This document shows, piece after piece, positions 51,937 to 58,907 of a DNA stretch of 58,907 bases. Where the stretch lies: positions 1 to 58,907 of the forward strand of contig JABXHN010000025.1 of NCBI GenBank assembly GCA_013373635.1. The letters run 5' to 3'. The notes below the pieces were generated by a model. That model made no database searches, was not told where the DNA came from, and saw only the letters and a list, made by a program, of their open reading frames with translations. Positions within the stretch are counted from its first letter, which is position 1. Each line of letters opens with the position of its first letter. The DNA comes from Flavobacteriaceae bacterium. Lineage in GTDB: Bacteria; Bacteroidota; Bacteroidia; Flavobacteriales; Flavobacteriaceae. Both the position numbers and the translations under genes were made by a program.

Positions 51937-53693
51937 TAATCTATTTTTAAATGATAAGGCAACTCAGTGTAGATGTGTTGCTCTACAGGAACCTTTATAA
52001 ATTCTTGAATTAATTCAATAGGATCTTCACTTTTGGCCTTGATCGTATAAAAACTTTTAATCGAACTACTCAAGCCTGCTAGGTCTTCCATAAAGAGTTC
52101 AAAAGGAGATTTATAATGAGGGTAATCCACTACTGAATAGCTGTCTAAATCGGCTACTTCAGCAGCATAAGCAATAGCATCTTCAAGCTCTCCTATTTCA
52201 TCGATTAATCCAATCTTTAAAGCATCATATGCTCCCCATACTCTTCCTTGTGCAATAGCATCTACCTGTTCAACACTCATTTCTCTAGAGACACTGACGC
52301 GCTCTAAAAAGGATTGATAAACAAAGGCAATTGATTCTTGCATATAGGTTCTAAAAGAATCCGACATCGGTGAAAACGGTGAGTAATGAAGTGGTGCTCC
52401 ATGGGTACTTACAAGCTCTGTGTTAATTCCGATTTCTTCAACGAGTTCACTAGCATTGGGAATGGTTCCAAAAACACCAATCGAGCCTGTAATAGTGGTA
52501 GGTGTTGCAAATATCTTTTCTCCAGGCAATGCGATATAATATCCACCAGAAGCAGCGACATCTCCCATGGATACTACAAGAGGTTTTTTAGTCTTTGCTT
52601 TTAATAGCGCTTGATAAATGTTTTCTGATATGAGTGAACTACCTCCTGGAGAGTCAATTCGAAGTACAATCGCCTTTACAGAAGAACGATCAGCAGCCTT
52701 TTCTATGGCATTGACCATCATTTTCTCACCGATGTACTCATGAGACCCATAACCGGGTTCTATAGCCCCTTGGGCATAAACCACAGCAACCTTATCCTTC
52801 TGCGATGAGTCTCTTTTTAATCCAGAAGCATAATCCATCACTGAGACTTTTTTTATCTTATTTGGAAGTGACAAATTCATTTTGACCTTCAACATCGAGT
52901 CGTATTGATCCTTAGTCTGCAAAACATCTACGAATCCATTCGCTAATGCTTTATTTGGGTTACTCGTTCCTAATGAACGAATTATGTCATCCAACTGCTT
53001 AACAGTCATCGATCTAGAAGAAGCCATATCGGATCCAATGGCGTCCCATAATCCCCCTAGAAGTAATCCTAATTGTTCTCGGTTTTGATCACTCATCTCA
53101 TTAAAGAGATAGGGTTCAACAGCACTCTTGTATTCCCCCTGACGAATTACCTCCATCTTAAGTCCCGTCTTATCCTGAAAATCTTTGTAATACATCACCT
53201 CTGCCGTAAGGCCTCCCAACAAAAGACTTCCTTGTGAATTTAGAGATACGGTATCGGCAACCGAGGCAATATAATAACTGCTTTGAGAATAAAAATCTGC
53301 ATAAGCCATTATCGGCTTACCACTTTCCTTAAAAGACTCTAAAGCTTTTCGAAGGCGTTGTAATTGTGAAATTCCAGCAGACATAAAATTGTTTCGAATA
53401 CTAATCCCCTTAATCTTGGGATCAGTTTTAGCGGCCTCAATTGCTAATAACAACTGATCCATTCCAACAGTGACATTCATCATTGGAGAAAAGGGATCTG
53501 AATCACTACTAGGAGCTTTATCTTGAACAATTGAAGACAAACTGAGTTCTAATACAGAATTATCCTTAATTGGTTTTGGTTTTGATTCATTGGTTCCAAT
53601 CAACATCAAAAAAAAGAAAGACATAAAAAACAGTATAAAAACTGATGTTAAAGTTCCTAAAATAGAAGCGAGTAAATTTCTCAAAAAGTTCAT
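51936..53693 (-). CDS. sppA: Signal peptide peptidase SppA, 67-kDa type
   Basis: 585 residues, the long (tandem-domain) form. One N-terminal transmembrane helix (about 7-33) is followed by two S49 protease domains. The second domain contains GDVAASGGYYIALPG and TPTTITGSIGVFG with the catalytic Ser. The N-terminal domain has SQSSYYIASVADTV, a candidate region for the catalytic Lys. It degrades signal-peptide remnants in the inner membrane. It is divergent from folK-dNK and coupled to the queuosine-precursor transporter. Confidence 0.94.
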   Translation of the reverse strand: MNFLRNLLASILGTLTSVFILFFMSFFFLMLIGTNESKPKPIKDNSVLELSLSSIVQDKAPSSDSDPFSPMMNVTVGMDQLLLAIEAAKTDPKIKGISIRNNFMSAGISQLQRLRKALESFKESGKPIMAYADFYSQSSYYIASVADTVSLNSQGSLLLGGLTAEVMYYKDFQDKTGLKMEVIRQGEYKSAVEPYLFNEMSDQNREQLGLLLGGLWDAIGSDMASSRSMTVKQLDDIIRSLGTSNPNKALANGFVDVLQTKDQYDSMLKVKMNLSLPNKIKKVSVMDYASGLKRDSSQKDKVAVVYAQGAIEPGYGSHEYIGEKMMVNAIEKAADRSSVKAIVLRIDSPGGSSLISENIYQALLKAKTKKPLVVSMGDVAASGGYYIALPGEKIFATPTTITGSIGVFGTIPNASELVEEIGINTELVSTHGAPLHYSPFSPMSDSFRTYMQESIAFVYQSFLERVSVSREMSVEQVDAIAQGRVWGAYDALKIGLIDEIGELEDAIAYAAEVADLDSYSVVDYPHYKSPFELFMEDLAGLSSSIKSFYTIKAKSEDPIELIQEFIKVPVEQHIYTELPYHLKID

Positions 53694-53712
53694 AGCAATA
53701 TTTTATCTAAAA

Positions 53713-53720
53713 CAAATATA
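53713..53720 (-). promoter_or_regulatory. Candidate -7 box of sppA
   Basis: Minus-strand TATATTTG (TAnnTTTG) lies 19 bases before the sppA ATG. Confidence 0.5.
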
Positions 53721-53752
53721 GTTAAAGTCTTTTTTTGCGACCTTTGCTTGTG

Positions 53753-54892
53753 ATGAATAAAGCAACTAAAACGGCAATCTTTTCTCTTGGCTCTAATTTA
53801 GGAGACCGCAAAACACTACTTCAAAAGGCGATTTATATGCTAGAGGAGCGATTGGGAACCATCGAAAAAATTTCAGCAGTTTACCAAACTCCTGCCTGGG
53901 GATTTAAAGGAGAAGACTTCTACAATTGTTGCATAAGTATTACTACTGAAAAGAATCCAGAAGTGATCATGGATACAATCGAAGCCGTTGAAGGTCAGTT
54001 GGGAAGAGAACGCTACCAAGACAACAACTATCATTCGAGAACCATAGATGTTGATCTGCTGTTTTTAGATGACATGATTCTAAACACAGAACGTCTAATC
54101 CTACCCCATCCACATATACACAAAAGAAAATTTGTATTAGAACCATTGCTGGATATAGCAGATAATTTTGTTCATCCCATCTTAAAAGAAGATATCAAAA
54201 CCCTCATTGAAAAATGTGAGGACGATTCAAAGCTCACTAAAACTGATGTAAGACTCTACAAAGACCCCCAACTGAATTACGGTGGTATTCGACATTTGGT
54301 TATCGAGGGAAACATCGGAGCTGGAAAAACCTCATTAGCTCAAAAACTCTCTAAGGATTTTAATGCCAAACTGATCGAAGAAGAGTTTAAAGACAATCCT
54401 CTTTTGGAACTTTTTTACAAAGATCCCAAAAAATACGCCTATGATTTAGAGGTGTCATTTTTAGAGGATCGCTATCAACAATACCATGAGCATATCCACC
54501 ATCACAAAGAAGAAGATGGCTTGTTGATTTCTGATTACGACCTTAAAAAATCATTGATTTTTGCCTCCATAACTCTTGACCAGGAAGATTATTTCAATTA
54601 CAAATCTCTTTTTGAGCTCAAACACCAACAACTCAGAGCAGCAGATGTATACCTCTACCTCGATCAACCGACTGATAGGCTAATGAAAAATATTGCCAAG
54701 AGAGGTAGGCCTTACGAACAAACCATCAAGGCAGAGTACTTAGAACAAATAGCCAGTGCTTATCAAGATTATTTTAAAAGCAGTACACACCCTATTTTAA
54801 GAGTCGATGCTTCTCAGATGGATTTTTTAAATTCGGAGGAAGATTACAGAGAACTAATCAAAAAACTTGTGAGTTTTTCGATTAGGAATTAA
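53753..54892 (+). CDS. folK: Bifunctional HPPK (FolK) / deoxynucleoside kinase
   Basis: 379 residues from ATG 53753; a TTG at 53735 in the same frame is less likely. Residues about 1-150 are HPPK: FSLGSNLGDR, PAWGFKGEDFYNC and RTIDVDLLFLDD. Residues about 180-379 are a deoxynucleoside kinase with P-loop GNIGAGKT (186-193), EEEFKDNPLLELFY and lid-type RGRPYEQ. Where the stand-alone kinase at 24542-25156 has the DRS-type motif (DRTIYEDA), this domain has SDYDLKKSLIFA with no Asp-Arg pair. HPPK makes a folate precursor; the kinase domain should salvage deoxynucleosides. As I recall, this fusion occurs in Flavobacteriia. Confidence 0.92.
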   Translation: MNKATKTAIFSLGSNLGDRKTLLQKAIYMLEERLGTIEKISAVYQTPAWGFKGEDFYNCCISITTEKNPEVIMDTIEAVEGQLGRERYQDNNYHSRTIDVDLLFLDDMILNTERLILPHPHIHKRKFVLEPLLDIADNFVHPILKEDIKTLIEKCEDDSKLTKTDVRLYKDPQLNYGGIRHLVIEGNIGAGKTSLAQKLSKDFNAKLIEEEFKDNPLLELFYKDPKKYAYDLEVSFLEDRYQQYHEHIHHHKEEDGLLISDYDLKKSLIFASITLDQEDYFNYKSLFELKHQQLRAADVYLYLDQPTDRLMKNIAKRGRPYEQTIKAEYLEQIASAYQDYFKSSTHPILRVDASQMDFLNSEEDYRELIKKLVSFSIRN

Positions 54893-55409
54893 GCTGTTTG
54901 TAGAATTCCCATAGAACAACCCCAGCACTAACTGAAATATTCAAAGAGTGTTTGGTGCCCGATTGAGGTATTTCAATAACTTGATTACAAGCCGATACTA
55001 CTTCTTGATTAACTCCCATCACTTCGTTTCCAAAAACTAGGGCATAGGATTTTTGATTAAAAGGATAATTATTAAGCATAGTTGCATTTTCTGCTTGTTC
55101 TATAGCGACACAACAATAACCCTGCTCTTTTAAGTTTTCTACAACCTCAATAGTTGATGCTGAATATTCCCACTGAACACTTTCAGTAGCTCCTAAAGCT
55201 GTTTTGTGAATATCTTTGTGTGGTGGTTTTGCAGTGATTCCACAGAGGTAAATCTTTTCGATTAAAAAGGCATCCGAAGTTCTAAATACCGAACCTATAT
55301 TATTGAGTGAACGAATGTTATCTAAGATTACCACCACTGGTATTTTGGAAGTGTTTTTAAATTCTTCCACACTCAATCGATTTAATTCCTCATTGGCTAG
55401 TTTACGCAT
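54882..55409 (-). CDS. TrmH/SpoU-family RNA 2'-O-methyltransferase
   Basis: 175 residues. The three knot motifs are NIRSLNNIGSVFRTSDAF (motif 1), ALVFGNEVMGV (motif 2) and IPQSGTKHSLNISVSAGVVLWE (motif 3). It methylates a ribose 2'-OH in tRNA or rRNA; the target is undetermined. It overlaps the convergent folK-dNK gene by 11 bases and is divergent from mutS. Confidence 0.92.
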   Translation of the reverse strand: MRKLANEELNRLSVEEFKNTSKIPVVVILDNIRSLNNIGSVFRTSDAFLIEKIYLCGITAKPPHKDIHKTALGATESVQWEYSASTIEVVENLKEQGYCCVAIEQAENATMLNNYPFNQKSYALVFGNEVMGVNQEVVSACNQVIEIPQSGTKHSLNISVSAGVVLWEFYKQLNS

Positions 55410-55447
55410 AAAACGAAGTTATTCTAAAATATTAACAACTATTTGCT

Positions 55448-55480
55448 TTGGGCTTCTAAAATAGTACATTGGTATCTTTA
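55448..55480 (+). promoter_or_regulatory. Candidate mutS promoter
   Basis: TTG (55448-55450), a 22-base spacer and TATCTTTA (55473-55480, 7 of 8 to TAnnTTTG), 34 bases before the mutS TTG start. Confidence 0.45.
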
Positions 55481-55514
55481 AAAACCACTACAAAATTAAA
55501 CAAACTATTCTCTT

Positions 55515-58121
55515 TTGACTCAAAAGGATACAAATAAGAAAACAAGTCCGCTAATGAAGCAGTACAACGGGATCAAAACCAAGTATCCCGATGCATTGTT
55601 GCTCTTTAGAGTTGGAGACTTTTACGAGACCTTTGGAGCAGATGCTATCAGGGCTGCTGAAATATTAGGAATTGTTCTTACACACAGAAATAACGGTGGT
55701 GATAAAACAGAGCTAGCCGGCTTTCCGCATCATTCACTAAACACTTATTTACCCAAATTAGTAAAGGCTGGCTGTAGAGTAGCCATATGTGATCAGTTGG
55801 AAGATCCTAAAATGACCAAAAAGATTGTCAAAAGAGGCGTTACTGAACTAGTAACCCCAGGAGTTGCCTTTAACGATGATATTCTCCATTCTAAAAGCAA
55901 TAACTTCTTAGCAGCACTCTATGAGCACAAGGATTTATTTGGAATTTCATTTGTAGACATTTCCACTGGAGAGTTTTTAACGTATCAAGGGAACAGAGAA
56001 CAAATCGATAAACTCATTGAAAATTTCTCTCCTTCAGAAATACTAGTAGCCAAGCCTCAAAAAACTAAAATCACTAATTTATTTGGAACTCAACTCCACT
56101 ATTTCTTTATGGAGGATTGGGCTTTTAGTGAGGATTATGCCTTTGAAAAACTCACTGCTCATTTTAAAACCAAGTCCCTAAAAGGATTCGGTATCGATGA
56201 TTATACCCTTGGGATGATTACCGCTGGGGTGGCTTTACATTATATTTCAGAGACTCAAAATGACAAAATAGGACATATCAATACCATTAAACGTATTGCC
56301 AATGACGATTATGTATGGATGGATCGTTTTACCATCGATAATTTAGAGCTCTATCAGACCTCTTATACACAGGGAGTATCCCTATTACAAATTATCGATA
56401 AAACACTTTCTCCAATGGGAGGAAGACTTCTCAAACGATGGCTTGCACTTCCTTTGAAGAACTTACAGCAGATTCAACAGCGACAAGAAATTGTCACTTA
56501 CTTTTATTTAAACGACAGCACAAGCATTGCTATTAGTGAAGAACTCAAACAAATAGGAGATTTAGAACGATTGATCTCTAAAGTTGCTGCAGCAAAAATT
56601 AGTCCTAGAGAACTCGTTCAATTAAAACGATCACTGCTTTCCATCCAACCTATTAAGGAATTACTCCAAGGATCAAATCAAAAGGCCATTCAAGAACTAG
56701 CGAAGAAAATTCACAGTCTTGAAGATCTTATTTCTCAAATCGATCAATGCCTCAATGAAGAAGCTCCTGTGGTCATTGGCAAAGGAATAACTATTGCAGA
56801 AGGATACCATCAAGAACTTGATGAACTAAGAGGCATTGCTTACTCTGGCAAAGACTACTTAGACCAAATGCTGGTTCGAGAAACAGAGCGTACAGGCATT
56901 GGAGCCTTAAAAATTGCATCTAACAATGTTTTTGGGTACTATATCGAAGTAAGAAACACTCACAAAGACAAGGTCCCTGAACAGTGGATTAGAAAACAAA
57001 CCCTAGTCAATGCTGAGCGTTATATTACAGAAGAGCTCAAAGAATACGAAACGAAGATACTTGGAGCTGAAGAACAAATTTTAAGCTTAGAACAACAACT
57101 CTTTGCTGAACTAGTTACTGAGACTCAAAACTACATCAAGGAAGTACAGCAGAATGCTCATATTTTAGCACAGATTGATTGCTTAAATGGATTTGCAATT
57201 CTCGCACATGAAAATGATTACCACTCTCCAAAACTAGACGAAAGCTATCAACTCAACATCAAAGATGGAAGGCATCCGGTTATTGAACAACAATTACCAA
57301 TCGATGAAGCCTATATTGCTAATGATCTCTTTTTAGATCGAGAAAAGCAACAACTCATCGTCATCACAGGACCTAATATGAGTGGAAAGTCAGCCACACT
57401 AAGACAAACCGCTTTGATTGTTCTTCTGGCTCAGATGGGATCATTTGTTCCAGCCAAAGAAGCACATATTGGAATCGTCGATAAGATATTTACAAGAGTT
57501 GGAGCTAGCGACAATATCTCCAAAGGAGAATCGACCTTTATGGTGGAGATGAATGAAACAGCCAGTATTCTTAACAACCTCAGTGATCGATCTTTAATCA
57601 TCTTAGATGAAATTGGAAGAGGAACCTCCACCTATGATGGAATTTCCATTGCTTGGGCCATTGCAGAGTACTTACACCAATCTGAGGAACGACCTAAAAC
57701 ACTTTTTGCGACTCATTATCACGAACTCAATGAGATGGAAAAACAGTTTGATCGTATTCACAATTACAATGTTTCCATCGAAGAACTCAAGGACAAAGTT
57801 CTCTTTAAACGCAAACTGATTCCAGGAGGGTCGGCTCACTCCTTTGGAATTCACGTAGCTAAAATGGCGGGAATGCCACAGCAAGTTCTCAACAAAGCCA
57901 ATGCTATCTTAAAAAAGCTAGAAGCAACTCATGGAACCGAACATCGATCAGAAAGCATCAATGAGCTCGCTGAAGATATGCAATTGAGTTTCTTCCAGCT
58001 CGATGATCCTACACTAGAAGCCATCAAAGAAGAACTTCTAGAAACGGACATCAACAACCTCACCCCTGTTGAAGCCTTAAACAAGCTCAACGCTATTAAA
58101 AACAAACTCTCTAACAAATGA
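55515..58121 (+). CDS. mutS: DNA mismatch repair protein MutS
   Basis: 868 residues. The mismatch-recognition motif is RVGDFYETFGADA (Phe-Tyr-Glu), with P-loop ITGPNMSGKSATLRQ and Walker B LIILDEIGRGTSTYDG. Connector, lever and clamp regions are in place. The start is TTG at 55515 (TTG ACT CAA AAG). No ATG lies upstream in frame, and the first internal one (55554) would cut off the conserved lead. The stop overlaps the next gene in an ATGA. Confidence 0.96.
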   Translation: MTQKDTNKKTSPLMKQYNGIKTKYPDALLLFRVGDFYETFGADAIRAAEILGIVLTHRNNGGDKTELAGFPHHSLNTYLPKLVKAGCRVAICDQLEDPKMTKKIVKRGVTELVTPGVAFNDDILHSKSNNFLAALYEHKDLFGISFVDISTGEFLTYQGNREQIDKLIENFSPSEILVAKPQKTKITNLFGTQLHYFFMEDWAFSEDYAFEKLTAHFKTKSLKGFGIDDYTLGMITAGVALHYISETQNDKIGHINTIKRIANDDYVWMDRFTIDNLELYQTSYTQGVSLLQIIDKTLSPMGGRLLKRWLALPLKNLQQIQQRQEIVTYFYLNDSTSIAISEELKQIGDLERLISKVAAAKISPRELVQLKRSLLSIQPIKELLQGSNQKAIQELAKKIHSLEDLISQIDQCLNEEAPVVIGKGITIAEGYHQELDELRGIAYSGKDYLDQMLVRETERTGIGALKIASNNVFGYYIEVRNTHKDKVPEQWIRKQTLVNAERYITEELKEYETKILGAEEQILSLEQQLFAELVTETQNYIKEVQQNAHILAQIDCLNGFAILAHENDYHSPKLDESYQLNIKDGRHPVIEQQLPIDEAYIANDLFLDREKQQLIVITGPNMSGKSATLRQTALIVLLAQMGSFVPAKEAHIGIVDKIFTRVGASDNISKGESTFMVEMNETASILNNLSDRSLIILDEIGRGTSTYDGISIAWAIAEYLHQSEERPKTLFATHYHELNEMEKQFDRIHNYNVSIEELKDKVLFKRKLIPGGSAHSFGIHVAKMAGMPQQVLNKANAILKKLEATHGTEHRSESINELAEDMQLSFFQLDDPTLEAIKEELLETDINNLTPVEALNKLNAIKNKLSNK

Positions 58122-58519
58122 AAAAACTCTTATTAACTTTAGGAATTAGTGCAATACTATTATCTTGCGCTAACTCTCAAAACAACACTATGAACAACAC
58201 ACAAGGACCTTTTTATCACGTGGTGTTCTTTTGGATGAACAATCCAGATAGCGCCCAAGAACAAGAACAATTACTCAGTGAATTAGAACGCTTTATGGAT
58301 AAAATCCCACAGCCAATCTCAAAACACATCGGGAAACCTGCTGGAACACCAAGAGAAGTTGTTGACAATACGTATCAATTCAGTCTTGTTCTCAATTTTG
58401 AATCCAAGGAATCTCAAGATGAATACCAAACGGATCCAATCCATTTAGAGTTCATTGATAGAGCTCAACATCTATGGAAAAAAGTACAGGTTTACGATTC
58501 GTATATCGCAACTGAATAA
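58118..58519 (+). CDS. Dabb-domain (stress-responsive alpha-beta barrel) lipoprotein
   Basis: 133 residues. A lipoprotein signal has lipobox ILLSC with Cys17. The rest is a Dabb domain (about 31-130), shown by FYHVVFFWMNN, a helical middle and YQFSLVLNFESKESQDEYQTDPIHLEFID. Dabb proteins are small dimeric alpha-beta barrels, some of them enzymes, and this one is unusual in being exported. It overlaps mutS by 4 bases (ATGA), so translation is coupled. No functional link to mismatch repair is known. Confidence 0.85.
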   Translation: MKKLLLTLGISAILLSCANSQNNTMNNTQGPFYHVVFFWMNNPDSAQEQEQLLSELERFMDKIPQPISKHIGKPAGTPREVVDNTYQFSLVLNFESKESQDEYQTDPIHLEFIDRAQHLWKKVQVYDSYIATE

Positions 58520-58544
58520 TTTTTTCTTTTTTAGGAATTTTTCT

Positions 58545-58573
58545 TTGGGATTTAGATAATTGTATTAAATTTG
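58545..58573 (+). promoter_or_regulatory. Promoter of the tRNA-Gly/tRNA-Leu transcript
   Basis: TTG (58545-58547), an 18-base spacer and TAAATTTG (58566-58573), a perfect TAnnTTTG, 37 bases before tRNA-Gly. Confidence 0.65.
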
Positions 58574-58609
58574 CAACCTCATCTAAAAGATGAATGTTCT
58601 TTAAATAAC

Positions 58610-58682
58610 GCGAAAATAGCTCAGCTGGTAGAGCGCAACCTTGCCAAGGTTGAGGTCGCGGGTTCGAGCCCCGTTTTTCGCT
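58610..58682 (+). tRNA. tRNA-Gly (anticodon GCC)
   Basis: 73 bases form a full cloverleaf: acceptor GCGAAAA/TTTTCGC, D-arm with AGCTCAGCTGGTAGAGC, anticodon stem CAACC/GGTTG with loop TTGCCAA (anticodon GCC), and T-arm GGGTTCGAGCCCC. Discriminator U. CCA is not encoded. Confidence 0.97.
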
Positions 58683-58715
58683 CTTTATAAAAGCTATTAC
58701 TTTTTAAGTAATGAG

Positions 58716-58799
58716 GCTCGAGTGGTGGAATTGGTAGACACGTTGGACTTAAAATCCAATGAACATTAGTTCGTGCGGGTTCAAGTCCCGCCTCGAGTA
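58716..58799 (+). tRNA. tRNA-Leu (anticodon UAA)
   Basis: 84 bases with a long variable arm, as expected of class II. Acceptor GCTCGAG/CTCGAGT (first pair G-U), anticodon stem TTGGA/TCCAA with loop CTTAAAA (anticodon UAA), and T-arm GCGGGTTCAAGTCCCGC. Discriminator A. It lies 33 bases after tRNA-Gly and is probably cotranscribed. Confidence 0.96.
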
Positions 58800-58804
58800 C
58801 AGAG

Positions 58805-58843
58805 ACCCTTGTTAATCTTTTGATTTTCAAGGGTTTTTTGTTT
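58805..58843 (+). terminator. Terminator after the tRNA pair
   Basis: ACCCTTG/CAAGGGT (58805-58811 with 58828-58834) is a 7-bp stem with a 16-base loop, followed by a U-rich tract. The last 64 bases of the window show no gene. Confidence 0.75.
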
Positions 58844-58907
58844 TAAATAGTTTTATTTGTACAGACATTTCATAATAAATCTTTATTAAGGAATAATAAA
58901 AACTTAA

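Noticed and set aside
58621-58830. Minus-strand 69-residue frame over the two tRNA genes (contains GLEPATSTLARLRSTS)
   Set aside because: It is the antisense reading of tRNA-Gly and tRNA-Leu. The GLEPA/TSTL wording is a well-known spurious product of annotating tRNA antisense strands; no RBS or conserved protein family supports it.
1-58907. CRISPR arrays, insertion sequences, prophage or integrative elements
   Set aside because: No direct-repeat arrays, transposase or integrase, or tRNA-associated attachment duplication were seen. The window is continuous core genome with conserved gene orders.

Overview
The window is a chromosomal stretch of a Flavobacteriia-type Bacteroidota. This is supported by the AT-rich sequence, repeated TAnnTTTG -7 promoter boxes, A-rich start regions with few Shine-Dalgarno sequences, and family markers. 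The markers are a GLPGLI protein paired with a TonB-receptor-like barrel, a PorG-UppS-BamA-OmpH-OmpH cluster, a FolK-deoxynucleoside kinase fusion, a GH3-family protein and DUF2797. I see no phage, transposon, CRISPR array or rRNA. The genus cannot be fixed from the sequence alone.

Layout. 1-2.5 kb: the 5' end of rlmN, an acyltransferase-3 gene and queA. 2.5-5.6 kb: minus-strand operon rsgA-dtd-mazG-like-aroA. 5.6-9.65 kb: minus-strand Phe/Tyr operon (pheA, aminotransferase, tyrA, DAHP synthase/chorismate mutase). It is preceded by a previously unannotated 18-codon leader peptide rich in Phe and Tyr and by overlapping antiterminator/terminator hairpins, which look like a ribosome-mediated attenuator. 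10-20.7 kb: a methionine/SAM operon (metK, a MetX-aspartate kinase-homoserine dehydrogenase fusion, metZ, full-length metH, metF), preceded by a SAM-II-type riboswitch with a plausible translational switch. 20.8-25 kb: GLPGLI/outer-membrane barrel pair and a deoxynucleoside kinase. 25-34 kb: membrane pyrophosphatase, pdhB, etfBA, a bifunctional nuclease, a nucleoside transporter, thyA and folA. 34-42.2 kb: murI, two OmpH chaperones, BamA, UppS, PorG-like barrel, NAD kinase and a CBS protein. 42.3-48.8 kb: pdxJ, a hydrolase, a GDSL lipoprotein, tig, clpP and clpX. 48.8-58.5 kb: GH3 protein, DUF2797, queuosine-precursor transporter, sppA, folK-dNK, a TrmH-family methyltransferase, mutS and a Dabb lipoprotein. 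58.6-58.8 kb: tRNA-Gly(GCC) and tRNA-Leu(UAA).

How it works together. The two biosynthetic operons are the most informative parts. One takes erythrose-4-P/PEP into the shikimate pathway and chorismate on to Phe and Tyr, and its leader should sense both charged tRNA-Phe and tRNA-Tyr. The other covers aspartate to homoserine, homocysteine, methionine and SAM (only aspartate-semialdehyde dehydrogenase is absent), and its leader senses SAM. The remainder is mostly housekeeping: outer-membrane biogenesis, proteolysis, mismatch repair, and folate/dTMP and nucleoside salvage. All regulatory structures here were read by eye, without folding software or database searches.
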